DNA of 64,000 nt from Variovorax boronicumulans (GTDB lineage Bacteria > Pseudomonadota > Gammaproteobacteria > Burkholderiales > Burkholderiaceae_C): positions 124,001 to 188,000 of the forward strand of contig NZ_JAUSSG010000009.1 of assembly GCF_030812215.1 (NCBI RefSeq), read 5' to 3'. The position numbers and the translations under genes are program-made. Shown piece by piece: positions 1 to 9,468 of the stretch (the first letter of the stretch is position 1; the number at the start of each line of letters is the position of its first letter). Under the pieces are notes generated by a model. The model was not told the origin of the DNA. It saw only the letters and a list, made by a program, of their open reading frames with translations, and did no database searches.

Positions 1-2
1 AG

Positions 3-3000
3 TTCGCCGCTTCGCCCTTCGGCGTGATCGAGCGGCTGGCCGAGCCCGGCACCCCGGCCATGATGCCGGTGACCGTGCGCCGCGTGGAGCCGCAGCTGAT
101 GGTGAACGCGCTCACGCCCGGCAAGGTGAGCGACATGAACCCGAAGACCGACGCGGAAATCATCGCGTGGTTCCGCAAGGTGCGCCGCTACGACAACTAC
201 ACCGTCTCGCGCGAACAGGCGCGCCAGGACATCAAGGGCGCGCTGCCCCCGGTCATCGACAAGAACGACCGCACGTCGCTGCAGACCCGCATGCTGTCGC
301 TGCTGGCCGGCCAGCCGGGCGTGAAGGCGCTGGACATGCCCAAGTCCGACGCGGGCGATCCGCGTCCGTTCGAAGTCATCGGCATTCCGCTGACACCGGG
401 CTTCCACGTGCTGGAGATCGCCTCGCAGAAGCTGGGCGAAGCCCTGCTCGACGAGCGTTACCCCGCCGGCCGCACGATGTACGTGCGCACCACCGCGCTG
501 GCCACCAACCTGGCGGTGCACTTCAAGCTGGGCCGCGAGAACTCGATGGCCTGGGTCACCACGCTGGACAAGGGCAAGGTCGTCGCCGGCGCCGAGGTGC
601 GCGTCTCCAGCTGCGACGGCAAGGCCGTGGCCACCGGCACCACCGACGCCAACGGCATCGTCACGCTGCAGGGCATCTCGCCGCAGGCACCCAGCTGCAA
701 CGGCCCGAACGAGTACGACAGCGGCGCCTGGTTCGTGAGCGCCCGCGCCAAGGACGACAAGGGCGTGGAAGACCTCGCCTTCACCTTCAGTGACTGGCAG
801 CGCGGCATCGAGCCCTGGCGCTTCAACGTGCCCACCAACCTGCAACCCGAGCCCGACCGCATCGCCCACACCATCTTTGATCGCACGCTGCTGCGCGCCG
901 GCGAGACGGTGTCGATGAAGAGCCTGATCCGCACGCAGACCAGCAAGGGCTTCGGCCTGCCGGAGAACCGGCCCGACACGCTCGTCATCACCCACACCGG
1001 CAGCGGCCAGCGCTTCACCCAGCCGCTCGCCTGGCGCAAGACCGCCACCGGTGGCCTGAGCGCGGAGAACAGCTTTGCCATTCCACCCGCCGCCAAGCTC
1101 GGCGTGTACGAGGTGATGCTGCGCAGCGGCGGCAAGGACGCCAACGGCGACGGTGAAGACGGCGATGAAGGCGGTGGCGGCCGCAGCTTCAGCACCGGCA
1201 TGTTCCGCGTCGAAGAGTTCCGCCTGCCGGTGCTCGAAGGCCGCATCGCGCCCTCCGAGAAGAAGCCGCTGGTGGCCGCGACGAGCGTGCCTACCGACGT
1301 GCAGATCAACTACGTGGCCGGCGGCGGTGCCGCCAACCTGCCGGTGCGCGTGTCGGCGATGGTGCGCGGCAAGAGCCTGAGCTTCTCCGACTACGACGCC
1401 TTCAGCTTCAGCCCGCCGCGCGCCGAACAGGGCGACGGCACGCAAGCGGCCGCCGCGGCCGATACCGCGGGTGCAGACGAAGACATCAACAGCGCCAGCG
1501 ACACCCGCGTGATCGCCGACAAGCTGCCGCTCACGCTGAACAAGGACGGCGCGGGCAAGGTCACCATCGACAAGGTGCCGAAGGTCAAGGCCGCGCGCGA
1601 GCTGCTGCTCGAAGCCACCTACGCCGACCCGAACGGCGAGGTGCAGACCATCCGCAGCACGCAGACGCTGTGGCCGGCCTCGGTCATCGCGGGCATCAAG
1701 ACCGAGGGCTGGGTCTCCACCAGCCAGAAGCTCAAGTTCCAGGCGCTCGCGCTCGACCTCACAGGCAAGCCCCAGGCCGGCGTGACGCTCAACGTGCGCG
1801 CCGTGGCCCGCATCACCACCACCAGCCGCAAGCGCATGGTGGGCGGCTTCTACACCTACGACAACAAGACCGAGACGAAGGACATCGGCACCGTCTGCAG
1901 CGGCAAGAGCGATGCGCGCGGCCTGCTGCTGTGCGAATCGGAGCTGAAGGAAGCCGGCGAAGTCGAACTCATCGCCAGCGCCACCGACGGCGACGGCCGC
2001 GACAGCAAGGCCGTGAGCTCCGTCTACGTGACCAAGCAGGGCGAGCTCTGGTTCGGCGGCGAGGACAACGACCGCATCGACGTGCTGCCCGAGAAGAAGA
2101 GCTACCAGCCCGGCGAGGTCGCCAAGTTCCAGGTGCGCAGCCCCTTCCGCTTCGCGACCGCGCTGGTCTCGGTGGAACGCGAAGGCATCATCGAAACCCA
2201 CGTGGTGCAGCTCGACGGCAAGGACCCGACGGTCACGTTGCAGGTCAAGCCCGAGTGGGGCCCGAACGCCTACGTCAGCGTGCTCGCGCTGCGCGGGCGC
2301 CTGCGCGAAGTGCCGTGGTACAGCTTCTTCACCTGGGGCTTCAAGGCGCCGCGCGAGTGGTGGACCGCCTTCTGGTACGAGGGCAAGGAATACGTCGCGC
2401 CGACCGCGATGGTCGACCTGAGCAAGCCCGCCTATCGCCTCGGCATGGCCGAGATCCGCGTCGGCACGCGCGCCCACCAGCTGGATGTGACAGTCACCAG
2501 CGACAAGCCCAGCTACCCGATCCGCAGCAAGGCGCAGGTCACCATCACCGCCAAGCTGCCCGACGGCAAGCCGGCCGCCGGCGCCGAAGTGGCGCTGGCC
2601 GCGGTCGACCAGGCCCTGCTGGAGCTGATGCCCAACGACAGCTGGAACCTCTTGAACGCGATGCTGCAGCGGCGCAGCTGGGGCGTGAGCACCTCCACCG
2701 CGCAGATGGAAATCGTCGGCCGGCGCCACTACGGACGCAAGGCCGTGCCCGCGGGCGGCGGCGGCGGCAAGGGCCAGACGCGCGAACTGCTCGACACCCT
2801 GCTGGTGTGGAACCCGAAGGTGGTGCTCGATGCCAACGGCCAGGCCGTGGTGACGGTGCCGCTGAACGACGCGCTCACCACCTTCAAGATCGTGGCGGTC
2901 GCCGATTCGGGCACCAGCTTGTTCGGCACCGGCCAGGCGAGCATCCAGGCCACGCAGGACCTGCAGATCATCAGCGGCCTGCCGCCGCTGGTGCGCGAAG

Positions 3001-4937
3001 ACGACCAGTTCCGCGCCCAGATCACGCTGCGCAACACCACGCAGAAGCCGATGAAGGTCGAAGCCACGCCGCGCGCCACCCTGCTCACGCTGGAGACGCA
3101 GACCGTGGACATCCCGGCCGGCGAAGCGCGCGAAGTCGCATGGACCGTGACCGCGCCCGCGCAACTCGCGCAGACGCGCGCCGAAGCCATCCTGTGGGAA
3201 ATCGAAGCGAAGGACATCCTCGGCGGTGCGCGCGACGCGCTCAAGGTGCGCCAGCGCATCGTGCCCTCGGTGCCGCTCACGGTGCAGCAGGCGACGCTGG
3301 TGCAGCTCGACGGGCCGTTCACGCTCGACGTGGCGCCGCCCGCCGACGCTCTCCCCGGCCGCGGCGGCCTGAAGCTTGCCCTGCAGCCCAAGCTCGCCGA
3401 AGGCCTGCCGGGCGTGCGCGACTGGTTCGCCAACTACCCCTTCATCTGCCTCGAGCAGAAGACCAGCAAGTCGGTCGGCCTGCGCGACGCGAAGATGTGG
3501 CAGGGCGTGCTGGCGACATTGCCGACGTATCTCGACGGCGACGGCCTCGCCAACTACTTCCCGCCGCGCGACGGCGAAGCCAACCGCGGCAGCGACATCC
3601 TCACCTCGTACCTGCTCGCAGCGACGCACGAGGCCGCGCAGCTGAACCCCGCTTTCGCGCTCGCCGACGACGTGCGCGCGCCGATGGAGTCGGGCCTGAT
3701 CGCCTTCGTCGAAGGCCGCATCACGCGCGAGTTCTGGAGCCCGCGCAAGGACCTGGATGTGCGCAAGCTCGCCGCGCTCGAAGCGCTCTCGCGCTACGGC
3801 AAGGCCAAGGGCAGCATGCTGGGCAGCGTCACCATCGCGCCGAACCAGTGGCCCACCAGCGCGGTGATCGACTGGCTCAATATCCTCAAGCGCGTGAACG
3901 ACGTGCCGCAGCGCCAGCAGCGGCTGGACGAAGCCAACAACGTGCTGAAGGCGCGCCTGTCCTACCAGGGCACCAAGCTCATCTTCAGCACCGAGCAGGA
4001 CGACTACTGGTGGTGGCTGATGACCAACGGCGACGTCAACACCGCCCGCCTGCTGCTCAGCGTGATGGACGACCCGAGCTGGAAGGACGACATCGGCAAG
4101 CTCGCCAACGGCTTCATCGGCCGCCAGCAGAACGGCGCCTGGCACACCACCACCGCCAACCTGTGGGGCGGGCTCGCGCTGGAGAAATTCAGCAAGGTGT
4201 TCGAGAGCACGCCGGTGGCCGGCATCACCGCCGCCACGCTCGGTGCGGTGAAGGCGCAGGTCGACTGGGGCAAGGTCGAGCGCGTGAAGACCAGCGACCC
4301 GGCCGGCGCGCCGAACCAGACCACCTTCTTCGGCGCACCCGCGTCGCCCGGCAACCTGAAGAACAACACGATGTTCCTGCCATGGGCCGCATCGCCATCG
4401 GGTGCCCCCGTGCGCGACACGCTGCTGGTCACCCAGCAAGGCACCGGCAAGCCGTGGCTCACGCTGCAGTCCATTGCCGCGGTGCAGCTGAAGGCGCCGT
4501 TCGCGGCCGGCTACGCGATCAAGAAGACCATCACCCCGGTCGAGCAGGCCACCGCGGGCAAGTACACCCGCGGCGACGTGCTGCGCGTAACCATCGAGGT
4601 GAACGCCAGCGCCGACATGACCTGGGTGGTGATCAGCGATCCGATCCCGGGCGGCGCGACCATCCTGGGCGGCGGCCTGGGCCGTGACTCGCAGATCGCC
4701 ACGCAGGGCGAAAAGAAGTCGGGCGCCGGCTGGGCCGCTTTCGAAGAACGCAGCTTCGAGGCCTTCCGCAGCTACTACGAGTACCTGCCCAAGGGCGTGG
4801 CGAAGATGGAATACACGGTGCGCCTGAACAACGTCGGCGACTTCGCGCTGCCGCCCAGCCGCGTCGAGGCGATGTATGCGCCCGAGATGTTCGGCGAGGC
4901 GCCGAATGCGCGGGTGAAGGTGGAGGCGGCGAAGTAA
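3..4937 (+). CDS. Alpha-2-macroglobulin family protein, 5' end outside window
   Basis: About 1640 residues are visible and the frame stays open to the left edge, so the signal peptide or lipobox lies upstream. The protein is built of repeated beta-sandwich macroglobulin domains. An A2M-type domain lies around positions 2790-3060. The thioester motif Cys-Leu-Glu-Gln follows at 3447-3458, in a helix-rich thioester domain. A low-complexity Ala/Asp-rich stretch near 1430-1500 might be a flexible loop. In characterised enterobacterial homologues (ECAM/YfhM type) the thioester traps attacking proteases in the periplasm, and the gene is usually paired with pbpC. Here PBP1C is encoded about 12 kb downstream instead. 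The family call is strong; the protease-trap role is inferred from the intact CLEQ. Confidence 0.9.
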   Translation, partial: FAASPFGVIERLAEPGTPAMMPVTVRRVEPQLMVNALTPGKVSDMNPKTDAEIIAWFRKVRRYDNYTVSREQARQDIKGALPPVIDKNDRTSLQTRMLSLLAGQPGVKALDMPKSDAGDPRPFEVIGIPLTPGFHVLEIASQKLGEALLDERYPAGRTMYVRTTALATNLAVHFKLGRENSMAWVTTLDKGKVVAGAEVRVSSCDGKAVATGTTDANGIVTLQGISPQAPSCNGPNEYDSGAWFVSARAKDDKGVEDLAFTFSDWQRGIEPWRFNVPTNLQPEPDRIAHTIFDRTLLRAGETVSMKSLIRTQTSKGFGLPENRPDTLVITHTGSGQRFTQPLAWRKTATGGLSAENSFAIPPAAKLGVYEVMLRSGGKDANGDGEDGDEGGGGRSFSTGMFRVEEFRLPVLEGRIAPSEKKPLVAATSVPTDVQINYVAGGGAANLPVRVSAMVRGKSLSFSDYDAFSFSPPRAEQGDGTQAAAAADTAGADEDINSASDTRVIADKLPLTLNKDGAGKVTIDKVPKVKAARELLLEATYADPNGEVQTIRSTQTLWPASVIAGIKTEGWVSTSQKLKFQALALDLTGKPQAGVTLNVRAVARITTTSRKRMVGGFYTYDNKTETKDIGTVCSGKSDARGLLLCESELKEAGEVELIASATDGDGRDSKAVSSVYVTKQGELWFGGEDNDRIDVLPEKKSYQPGEVAKFQVRSPFRFATALVSVEREGIIETHVVQLDGKDPTVTLQVKPEWGPNAYVSVLALRGRLREVPWYSFFTWGFKAPREWWTAFWYEGKEYVAPTAMVDLSKPAYRLGMAEIRVGTRAHQLDVTVTSDKPSYPIRSKAQVTITAKLPDGKPAAGAEVALAAVDQALLELMPNDSWNLLNAMLQRRSWGVSTSTAQMEIVGRRHYGRKAVPAGGGGGKGQTRELLDTLLVWNPKVVLDANGQAVVTVPLNDALTTFKIVAVADSGTSLFGTGQASIQATQDLQIISGLPPLVREDDQFRAQITLRNTTQKPMKVEATPRATLLTLETQTVDIPAGEAREVAWTVTAPAQLAQTRAEAILWEIEAKDILGGARDALKVRQRIVPSVPLTVQQATLVQLDGPFTLDVAPPADALPGRGGLKLALQPKLAEGLPGVRDWFANYPFICLEQKTSKSVGLRDAKMWQGVLATLPTYLDGDGLANYFPPRDGEANRGSDILTSYLLAATHEAAQLNPAFALADDVRAPMESGLIAFVEGRITREFWSPRKDLDVRKLAALEALSRYGKAKGSMLGSVTIAPNQWPTSAVIDWLNILKRVNDVPQRQQRLDEANNVLKARLSYQGTKLIFSTEQDDYWWWLMTNGDVNTARLLLSVMDDPSWKDDIGKLANGFIGRQQNGAWHTTTANLWGGLALEKFSKVFESTPVAGITAATLGAVKAQVDWGKVERVKTSDPAGAPNQTTFFGAPASPGNLKNNTMFLPWAASPSGAPVRDTLLVTQQGTGKPWLTLQSIAAVQLKAPFAAGYAIKKTITPVEQATAGKYTRGDVLRVTIEVNASADMTWVVISDPIPGGATILGGGLGRDSQIATQGEKKSGAGWAAFEERSFEAFRSYYEYLPKGVAKMEYTVRLNNVGDFALPPSRVEAMYAPEMFGEAPNARVKVEAAK

Positions 4938-5031
4938 CGCAGCAACCAGGGAACGGTGCCGGGCGGGTCGTCATCCCGCCTTCACCGGTCCCGGTCACCA
5001 TCGCCGCGAACCAACAACCTGGAGAACCCCC

Positions 5032-5676
5032 ATGGGTCTGGCCATTTGCGTCGGCATCCTCGCCGACCTGATCGAAAACGATCCCGAGAGCGCCGAGCAT
5101 TTCGATGAAGACTTCGCGGTCGTGAACCGCAAGCTCGCCGAAGCGGGCCTGCCCCCTCACGTGGAGCCCCGCGTGCTGCCGCCGCTCGATTCGCGCGCAC
5201 CGATCGACGGCCTGCCTTACTCGTTCATTCATTACCTGCGCCGCGCCTACGCGCATCGCGTGACGACGCCCGGCTGGATGGCCACGCCCCTGCCCGAGGA
5301 CGTCGACCCCACGGAAGACGAGACGCTCGAAGACGTGGCCAGCACCTTCGAGAGCCACCTGCTCTGCCACTCCGACGCGGAAGGCTTCTACCTGCCGGTC
5401 GACTTCGAAGAGGTGATCTTTGCCGAGGAAGACGAGACCGACCTGCCCGGCGGCATGCTCGGTTCGTCGTACCGGCTGCTCGAAGAACTGGTGCTGGTCG
5501 CGCCCGCGCTCGGCATCGCGCTCACGGACGGACAACTGTCGGACGAGGAAGCTGCCCGGCTCGCCGACGGCATGGGCGACGACGAAGGCCTCTACCGGGA
5601 AATCGAGTCGTGGCTGCTGCTGTACGAATCGGCCCGGCTGAGCATTGCGCACAAGACGGCGATTGTCTTCACCTGA
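5032..5676 (+). CDS. Conserved acidic protein of unknown function
   Basis: 214 residues with an ATG start preceded by a CTGGAG ribosome site. There is no signal peptide or membrane segment, so the protein is probably cytoplasmic. It is strongly acidic, with Asp/Glu clusters around residues 84-100 and 134-145, and has several amphipathic stretches. I do not recognise a domain. It follows the macroglobulin gene by about 95 bases, which contain a weak GGCGGG/CCCGCC hairpin (4962-4980), so cotranscription is uncertain. The next gene begins 17 bases downstream. Real coding is supported by length, start context and clean third-position GC bias. Confidence 0.7.
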   Translation: MGLAICVGILADLIENDPESAEHFDEDFAVVNRKLAEAGLPPHVEPRVLPPLDSRAPIDGLPYSFIHYLRRAYAHRVTTPGWMATPLPEDVDPTEDETLEDVASTFESHLLCHSDAEGFYLPVDFEEVIFAEEDETDLPGGMLGSSYRLLEELVLVAPALGIALTDGQLSDEEAARLADGMGDDEGLYREIESWLLLYESARLSIAHKTAIVFT

Positions 5677-5692
5677 TCGATCGGGCAACCCG

Positions 5693-6082
5693 ATGCCCCG
5701 GCACCTCGCCACCGTCACCCTCCTCGTCCACGACTACGACGAAGCCATCCGCTTCTTCACCGAAGCGCTGCGCTTCGACCTTCTCGAAGACACGCCGCGC
5801 GGCCCGGGCAAGCGCTGGGTGGTGGTCGCGCCTTCGCGCAACGCGAGTGCCACGCTGCTGCTCGCCAAGGCCGCAAACGACGAACAGCAGGCGGCGGTCG
5901 GCAACCAGGCCGGTGGCCGCGTCTTCCTGTTCCTGCACACGCGGGACTTCGCCGCCGACCACGCACACATGAAGGCGCACGGCGTCCGCTTCCTCGAAGA
6001 ACCACGGCATGAGCCGCACGGCACGGTGGCGGTCTTCCTGGACCTTTGCGGCAACAAGTGGGATCTTCTCCAACCCGCGTGA
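5693..6082 (+). CDS. VOC family (glyoxalase/bleomycin-resistance fold) protein
   Basis: 129 residues. The ATG at 5693 is chosen because the VOC fold starts directly there (PRHLATVTLLVHDYDEA). A longer reading from 5645 would overlap the previous gene without a ribosome site. The typical babbabbb features are seen: the opening strand and Asp-Tyr-Asp-Glu-Ala turn, a central strand (VVVAPS) and a closing segment GTVAVFLDLCGNKWDLLQ. That closing segment carries the usual F-x-D-x-x-G-N-x-W-D/E-L metal-site pattern, here with D instead of the common E. The family includes metal-dependent lyases, dioxygenases and drug-binding proteins; the substrate is unknown. Confidence 0.85.
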   Translation: MPRHLATVTLLVHDYDEAIRFFTEALRFDLLEDTPRGPGKRWVVVAPSRNASATLLLAKAANDEQQAAVGNQAGGRVFLFLHTRDFAADHAHMKAHGVRFLEEPRHEPHGTVAVFLDLCGNKWDLLQPA

Positions 6083-6101
6083 GCCCCGACGAAAGCGCCC
6101 C

Positions 6102-6446
6102 ATGAACCGCCTCATCGAAATCCGCACCTACCGCCTGAAGCCCGGCACGCTCGACGCGTTCCACGCCGCCATGCACGAGCGCGCCGTTCCGATGCTGCGC
6201 GACAAGGGCATGGACGTGGTCACCTACGGAAAATCGGACCACGAGGAAGCCACCTACCACCTCGTTCGCGCCTACGACAGCCGCGAGGCGCTGGAGGCCC
6301 GGCAAGCGGCGTTCTACGGATCTTCGGAGTGGCGCGACGGCCCGCGCAGCGCGCTGGTGGACTGCATCGACACGTACCTCAACACCCTGCTGTGGGTGTC
6401 GCCCGAGGCCATCGACAGCATGCGCGCCCTCAACGGCACCTCCTGA
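6102..6446 (+). CDS. NIPSNAP family protein
   Basis: 114 residues; ATG at 6102, 19 bases after the VOC gene. The N-terminus IEIRTYRLKPGT is the hallmark of NIPSNAP-type ferredoxin-like dimeric alpha/beta barrels. A second strand (YHLVRAYDS) and a C-terminal Trp-containing strand follow. Family members are small cytoplasmic proteins of largely unknown biochemical role. The close spacing suggests cotranscription with the VOC protein. Function beyond the family cannot be read from the sequence. Confidence 0.8.
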   Translation: MNRLIEIRTYRLKPGTLDAFHAAMHERAVPMLRDKGMDVVTYGKSDHEEATYHLVRAYDSREALEARQAAFYGSSEWRDGPRSALVDCIDTYLNTLLWVSPEAIDSMRALNGTS

Positions 6447-6535
6447 AACACGCCGAGGTAGCGCGCGACGCGGGTGCAGGCCTACACTCCCGCCTCGGTC
6501 ATCACCTCACGCGGCGTTCGTACATAGGAGAACCC

Positions 6536-6901
6536 ATGAACACCCTGGAAATCGCCAACAAGCTCGTGGCGTTGTGCAAGGAAGGGAAATTCGACGAGGC
6601 CCAGGTGCTGTACGCGCCCGAAGCCGTGAGCGTCGAGGCCGGCGGCCCTCCCGGCCAGTCGCGCGAAGCGGTCGGCCTTGCGGCCATCAAGGCCAAGGGC
6701 GAGTGGTGGGTCGAGAACCATGAGGTGCATTCCATGCAGGTCGCCGGCCCGTGGCCGCTCGACGACCGCTTCATCGTCGGCTTCAAGTTCGACGTGACCA
6801 TGAAGCCCACCAGGCAACGCTTCACGATGGAAGAAATGGCGCTCTACACCGTCAAGGACGGCAAGATCGTGCGCGAGGAATTCTTCTACACGATGGGCTG
6901 A
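6536..6901 (+). CDS. SnoaL-like / nuclear transport factor 2 family protein
   Basis: 121 residues; ATG at 6536 with TAGGAG six bases upstream, which fixes the start. The sequence has the SnoaL-like cone-shaped alpha+beta barrel pattern: an N-terminal helix (ANKLVALCKEGKFDEA), a VLYAPEAVSVE segment, a kGEWWVEN helix and C-terminal strands ending in IVREEFFY. Proteins of this group act as small cyclases, isomerases or ligand binders, and many are uncharacterised. No catalytic residue can be assigned with confidence. It is followed after 9 bases by a GNAT gene. Confidence 0.8.
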   Translation: MNTLEIANKLVALCKEGKFDEAQVLYAPEAVSVEAGGPPGQSREAVGLAAIKAKGEWWVENHEVHSMQVAGPWPLDDRFIVGFKFDVTMKPTRQRFTMEEMALYTVKDGKIVREEFFYTMG

Positions 6902-6910
6902 AGAAGGAAG

Positions 6911-7366
6911 ATGCACGGCGAGAGTGCTTCCGCGATGCCCCTCGAATGGCGCCACACCCTCGAAGCGCTCGACTGGAACGAGCTCTCCCGCCTCTACGAG
7001 ATCGCCCCGCTCGGCCACAAGAGGCCGGCCGACCTGCAGGTCGTGTTCTCCAACAGCCTCTTCAAATGCCTCGTCTATGCGGATGGCCGGCTGGTCGGCG
7101 CGGGCCGCGCAGTGGCCGACGGCCTGGACTGCTCCTACATCTGCGACGTGGCGGTGCATCCGGACTGCCAGGGCACGGGCCTCGGCAAGGCGATCGTCGC
7201 GAAGCTCGTGGAGTTCTCGCGCGGGCACCGCAAGATCATCCTGTACGCGGTGGCGGGCAAGGAGCCCTTCTACAAGAAGCTGGGCTTCAAGCGCATGCGC
7301 ACCGCGATGGCGATCTTCGGCAACGAGCAGCAGGCGCGCGAGCGCGGGCTGATCGACGACAGCTGA
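6911..7366 (+). CDS. GNAT family N-acetyltransferase
   Basis: 151 residues. Motif A of the GNAT fold is clear: a beta-4 strand CDVAVHPDCQGTGLGKA with the Q-G-T-G-L-G acetyl-CoA pyrophosphate loop. Motif B is AGKEPFYKKLGFKRM, with the usual Phe-Tyr-x-x-x-Gly-Phe. AAGAAGGAAG precedes the ATG. An internal ATG nine codons in (MPLEW) is an alternative start. The acceptor is unknown; family members acetylate amines on small molecules or proteins. It probably belongs to the same short transcript as the upstream SnoaL-like gene. Confidence 0.85.
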   Translation: MHGESASAMPLEWRHTLEALDWNELSRLYEIAPLGHKRPADLQVVFSNSLFKCLVYADGRLVGAGRAVADGLDCSYICDVAVHPDCQGTGLGKAIVAKLVEFSRGHRKIILYAVAGKEPFYKKLGFKRMRTAMAIFGNEQQARERGLIDDS

Positions 7367-7482
7367 CGACGCCCGGCGGTTACGGCCGTTACGCGCGTGA
7401 CGTAGCGCAAGGCGGCGTGCGTTGTGGATGGCGGCTGTGCGCCGGATGATCCGGCGCATCCCATCACACACAGCACGCACCG

Positions 7483-8355
7483 ATGTCTCTTGCTCCCGCC
7501 GCTTTCACGACACGCACACCCCGCGCCGCACGTCGCAGGACCTTTCTTGCCCAGGGCGGCTGCGGCCTGCTCGCCGCGCTCGCCGCCACCCGTTTTGCCG
7601 ACGCGGCCACGCCCGCCGCGCACATCGAGGAGCGCCCCGACCTCGCCATCCATTTCAAGGAAGCCGACGTGCGCGGGACCTGGGTGGTGCTCGACAGCGC
7701 CACCGCGAAGCTCACCGTGGTCGATCGCCGGCGCGCCGAAAAGCGCTACAGCCCCGCATCGACCTTCAAGATCCCCAACAGCCTGATCGCCCTGGAGACC
7801 GGCGCGGTGAAGGACATCGACGAAATCCTCCCCTACGGCGGCGGCACCTACAAGCGCAAGGAGTGGGAGCGCGACATGAACCTGCGCGATGCGATCCGCG
7901 TCTCGCACCTGCCGATCTACCGCGGGGTGGCGCGCCGCATCGGCCTCGCGCGCATGAACGAATGGATCGCCAGGCTGCACTACGGCAACGAGACGCTGGG
8001 CACCAAGGTCGACCAGTTCTGGGTCAACAACAAGCTGCAGATCTCGGCGGCCGAGCAGGTGCGCTTTTTGATGCGGCTCGCGCAGCGCAGCCTGCCGATG
8101 TCGACGCGCACGCAGGACATGGTCCACGAGATCACACGGCTCGAACAAACGCCCACCCACGCCCTGCACGGCAAGACCGGCTGGTACGAATCGCCGGGTT
8201 TCTCGCTCGGCTGGTGGGTCGGCTGGGTCGCGCAGGCGAACGGCAGCGTGCAGAGCTTTGCGCTGAACATCGACATGCACGGCGAGGCCGACGTGGCCAA
8301 GCGCATTCCGCTCGGGCGCAAGCTGCTCGCGCAGATGAACGTGCTTCCAGTCTAG
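7483..8355 (+). CDS. Class D (OXA-type) beta-lactamase, Tat-like signal
   Basis: 290 residues. Class D serine beta-lactamase motifs in order: S93-T-F-K96 (nucleophile Ser and the Lys normally carbamylated), S141-H-L143 at the S-x-V position, Y167-G-N169, a Trp at 180 matching the omega-loop Trp, and K231-T-G233. The second motif carries Leu where Val is usual. The N-terminus has RRRTFL at residues 17-22 before a hydrophobic stretch, which fits a twin-arginine export signal and periplasmic location. The gene stands alone, with LysR 51 bases downstream on the same strand. It is probably a chromosomal, species-intrinsic enzyme, since no integron or transposon features surround it. Hydrolytic spectrum cannot be predicted. 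Confidence 0.88.
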   Translation: MSLAPAAFTTRTPRAARRRTFLAQGGCGLLAALAATRFADAATPAAHIEERPDLAIHFKEADVRGTWVVLDSATAKLTVVDRRRAEKRYSPASTFKIPNSLIALETGAVKDIDEILPYGGGTYKRKEWERDMNLRDAIRVSHLPIYRGVARRIGLARMNEWIARLHYGNETLGTKVDQFWVNNKLQISAAEQVRFLMRLAQRSLPMSTRTQDMVHEITRLEQTPTHALHGKTGWYESPGFSLGWWVGWVAQANGSVQSFALNIDMHGEADVAKRIPLGRKLLAQMNVLPV

Positions 8356-8406
8356 GAGCGCTCATCGCCGGGCGCGTTGCGGGCAAAATGCCCGGCAGGT
8401 GCCCTC

Positions 8407-9324
8407 ATGAATACAAGATTTGTCGAAGCCTTCCTCTGGGCCGCGCGGCTGGGCAGCTTTCGCGCGGCGAGCGACCGGCTCCACATCACGCAGGCGGCGG
8501 TGTCCAACCGCGTGGCCTCGCTGGAAGAAGACATCGGCGCGCGCCTGTTCGAGCGCGACGCGCGCGAACTGCGGCTCACGCCCGTGGGCGTGCGGCTCAT
8601 GGACTACGGCGAGCGGCTGCTCGAACTGCGCCGCGAGATCGTCTCGCTCGGCCGCCCGCGCGAGGACATCCTCGGGCTGGTGCGCATCGGCGCCATCGAG
8701 ACCGTGGTCCACACCTGGCTGCTGGGCTTTCTCACCAACCTGCGTTCCACTTACCCGGGCATCGAGGTGCAGCTCACCTCCGAGACCACGCTCGCGCTGC
8801 ACCGGGGCCTGCGCGAAGGGGCGCTGGACATCGCGCTGCAGACCGACCACATCGCCGGCGCGGGCATCGTGAGCACGCCGTGCCTGCCGATGCCGATGGG
8901 CTGGGTCGGCCCGCCGGGCGTGGAGCCCGTGCAAACCGTCGAGCAGTTGCTGCGCCAGCCCGTGCTCACGATGAGCCCCGGCTCGCAGCCGCACGAGGCG
9001 CTCAAGAACCTCTTTCGCGCGGCGGGCATTCCTATTGGCAAGGTGCACTGCGTGAGTTCGATCTCGGCGCTCGCGCGCCTCGTGAAGGCGGGCTTCGGCA
9101 ACGCGCTGGTGCCGCTGCCGCCCTGCTACGAATACGTGGCCGCGGGCGACGTGCGGATCATCGAGTGCGATGCGCTCATTTCGCCGCAGCGCATCGTGGT
9201 GAGCCACCTGGAGGCGGCCGACTCCGACGCCATCCGGCTCGTGGCCGAGCTGGCCTGCCGGGCCTCCGACCAGTTCACGACCTCGGCAATCGCACCAACC
9301 TGGAGCGCAGCTTCAGAGGGTTAA
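8407..9324 (+). CDS. LysR family transcriptional regulator
   Basis: 305 residues. ATG 8407 is preferred over the in-frame 8377 start because the winged helix-turn-helix begins directly after it (NTRFVEAFLWAARLGSFRAAS). Helix-turn-helix residues 1-60 include the ITQAAVSNRVASLEE recognition region, followed by a type 2 periplasmic-binding-fold effector domain. It lies upstream of, and in the same direction as, the 9469-13575 operon, so it is a plausible regulator of that operon. Its 3' end is embedded in a perfect palindrome (9316-9329). Confidence 0.9.
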   Translation: MNTRFVEAFLWAARLGSFRAASDRLHITQAAVSNRVASLEEDIGARLFERDARELRLTPVGVRLMDYGERLLELRREIVSLGRPREDILGLVRIGAIETVVHTWLLGFLTNLRSTYPGIEVQLTSETTLALHRGLREGALDIALQTDHIAGAGIVSTPCLPMPMGWVGPPGVEPVQTVEQLLRQPVLTMSPGSQPHEALKNLFRAAGIPIGKVHCVSSISALARLVKAGFGNALVPLPPCYEYVAAGDVRIIECDALISPQRIVVSHLEAADSDAIRLVAELACRASDQFTTSAIAPTWSAASEG

Positions 9325-9361
9325 CCCTCAAAAGAGCGCATTTCGGCCCCGAAAAGGGGCC
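9316..9361. other. Palindrome plus GC hairpin between LysR and the next operon
   Basis: GAGGGTTAACCCTC (9316-9329) is a perfect 14-base palindrome that overlaps the LysR stop codon. GGCCCC-GAAAA-GGGGCC (9345-9361) forms a strong stem-loop 15 bases later. There is no T-run after it, so it is not a classic intrinsic terminator. It may be a weak or factor-assisted terminator, or a control site for the operon starting at 9469. Confidence 0.4.
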
Positions 9362-9468
9362 AGTAATTCTTGTGGCTGTCGCCCAAAAAAACTCGTTTGT
9401 GACAGTCCGACCCCGCGACGGAAGATCGCGCCTTCATTTTTCGAAGGCCCGCCTGCTCTTCCGCCGCC

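Noticed and set aside
7367..7420. CGTTACGCGCGTGACG near-palindrome before the beta-lactamase as an operator
   Set aside because: Short, CG-rich and imperfect; such sequences arise often by chance in DNA of this composition, and no divergent regulator is present.
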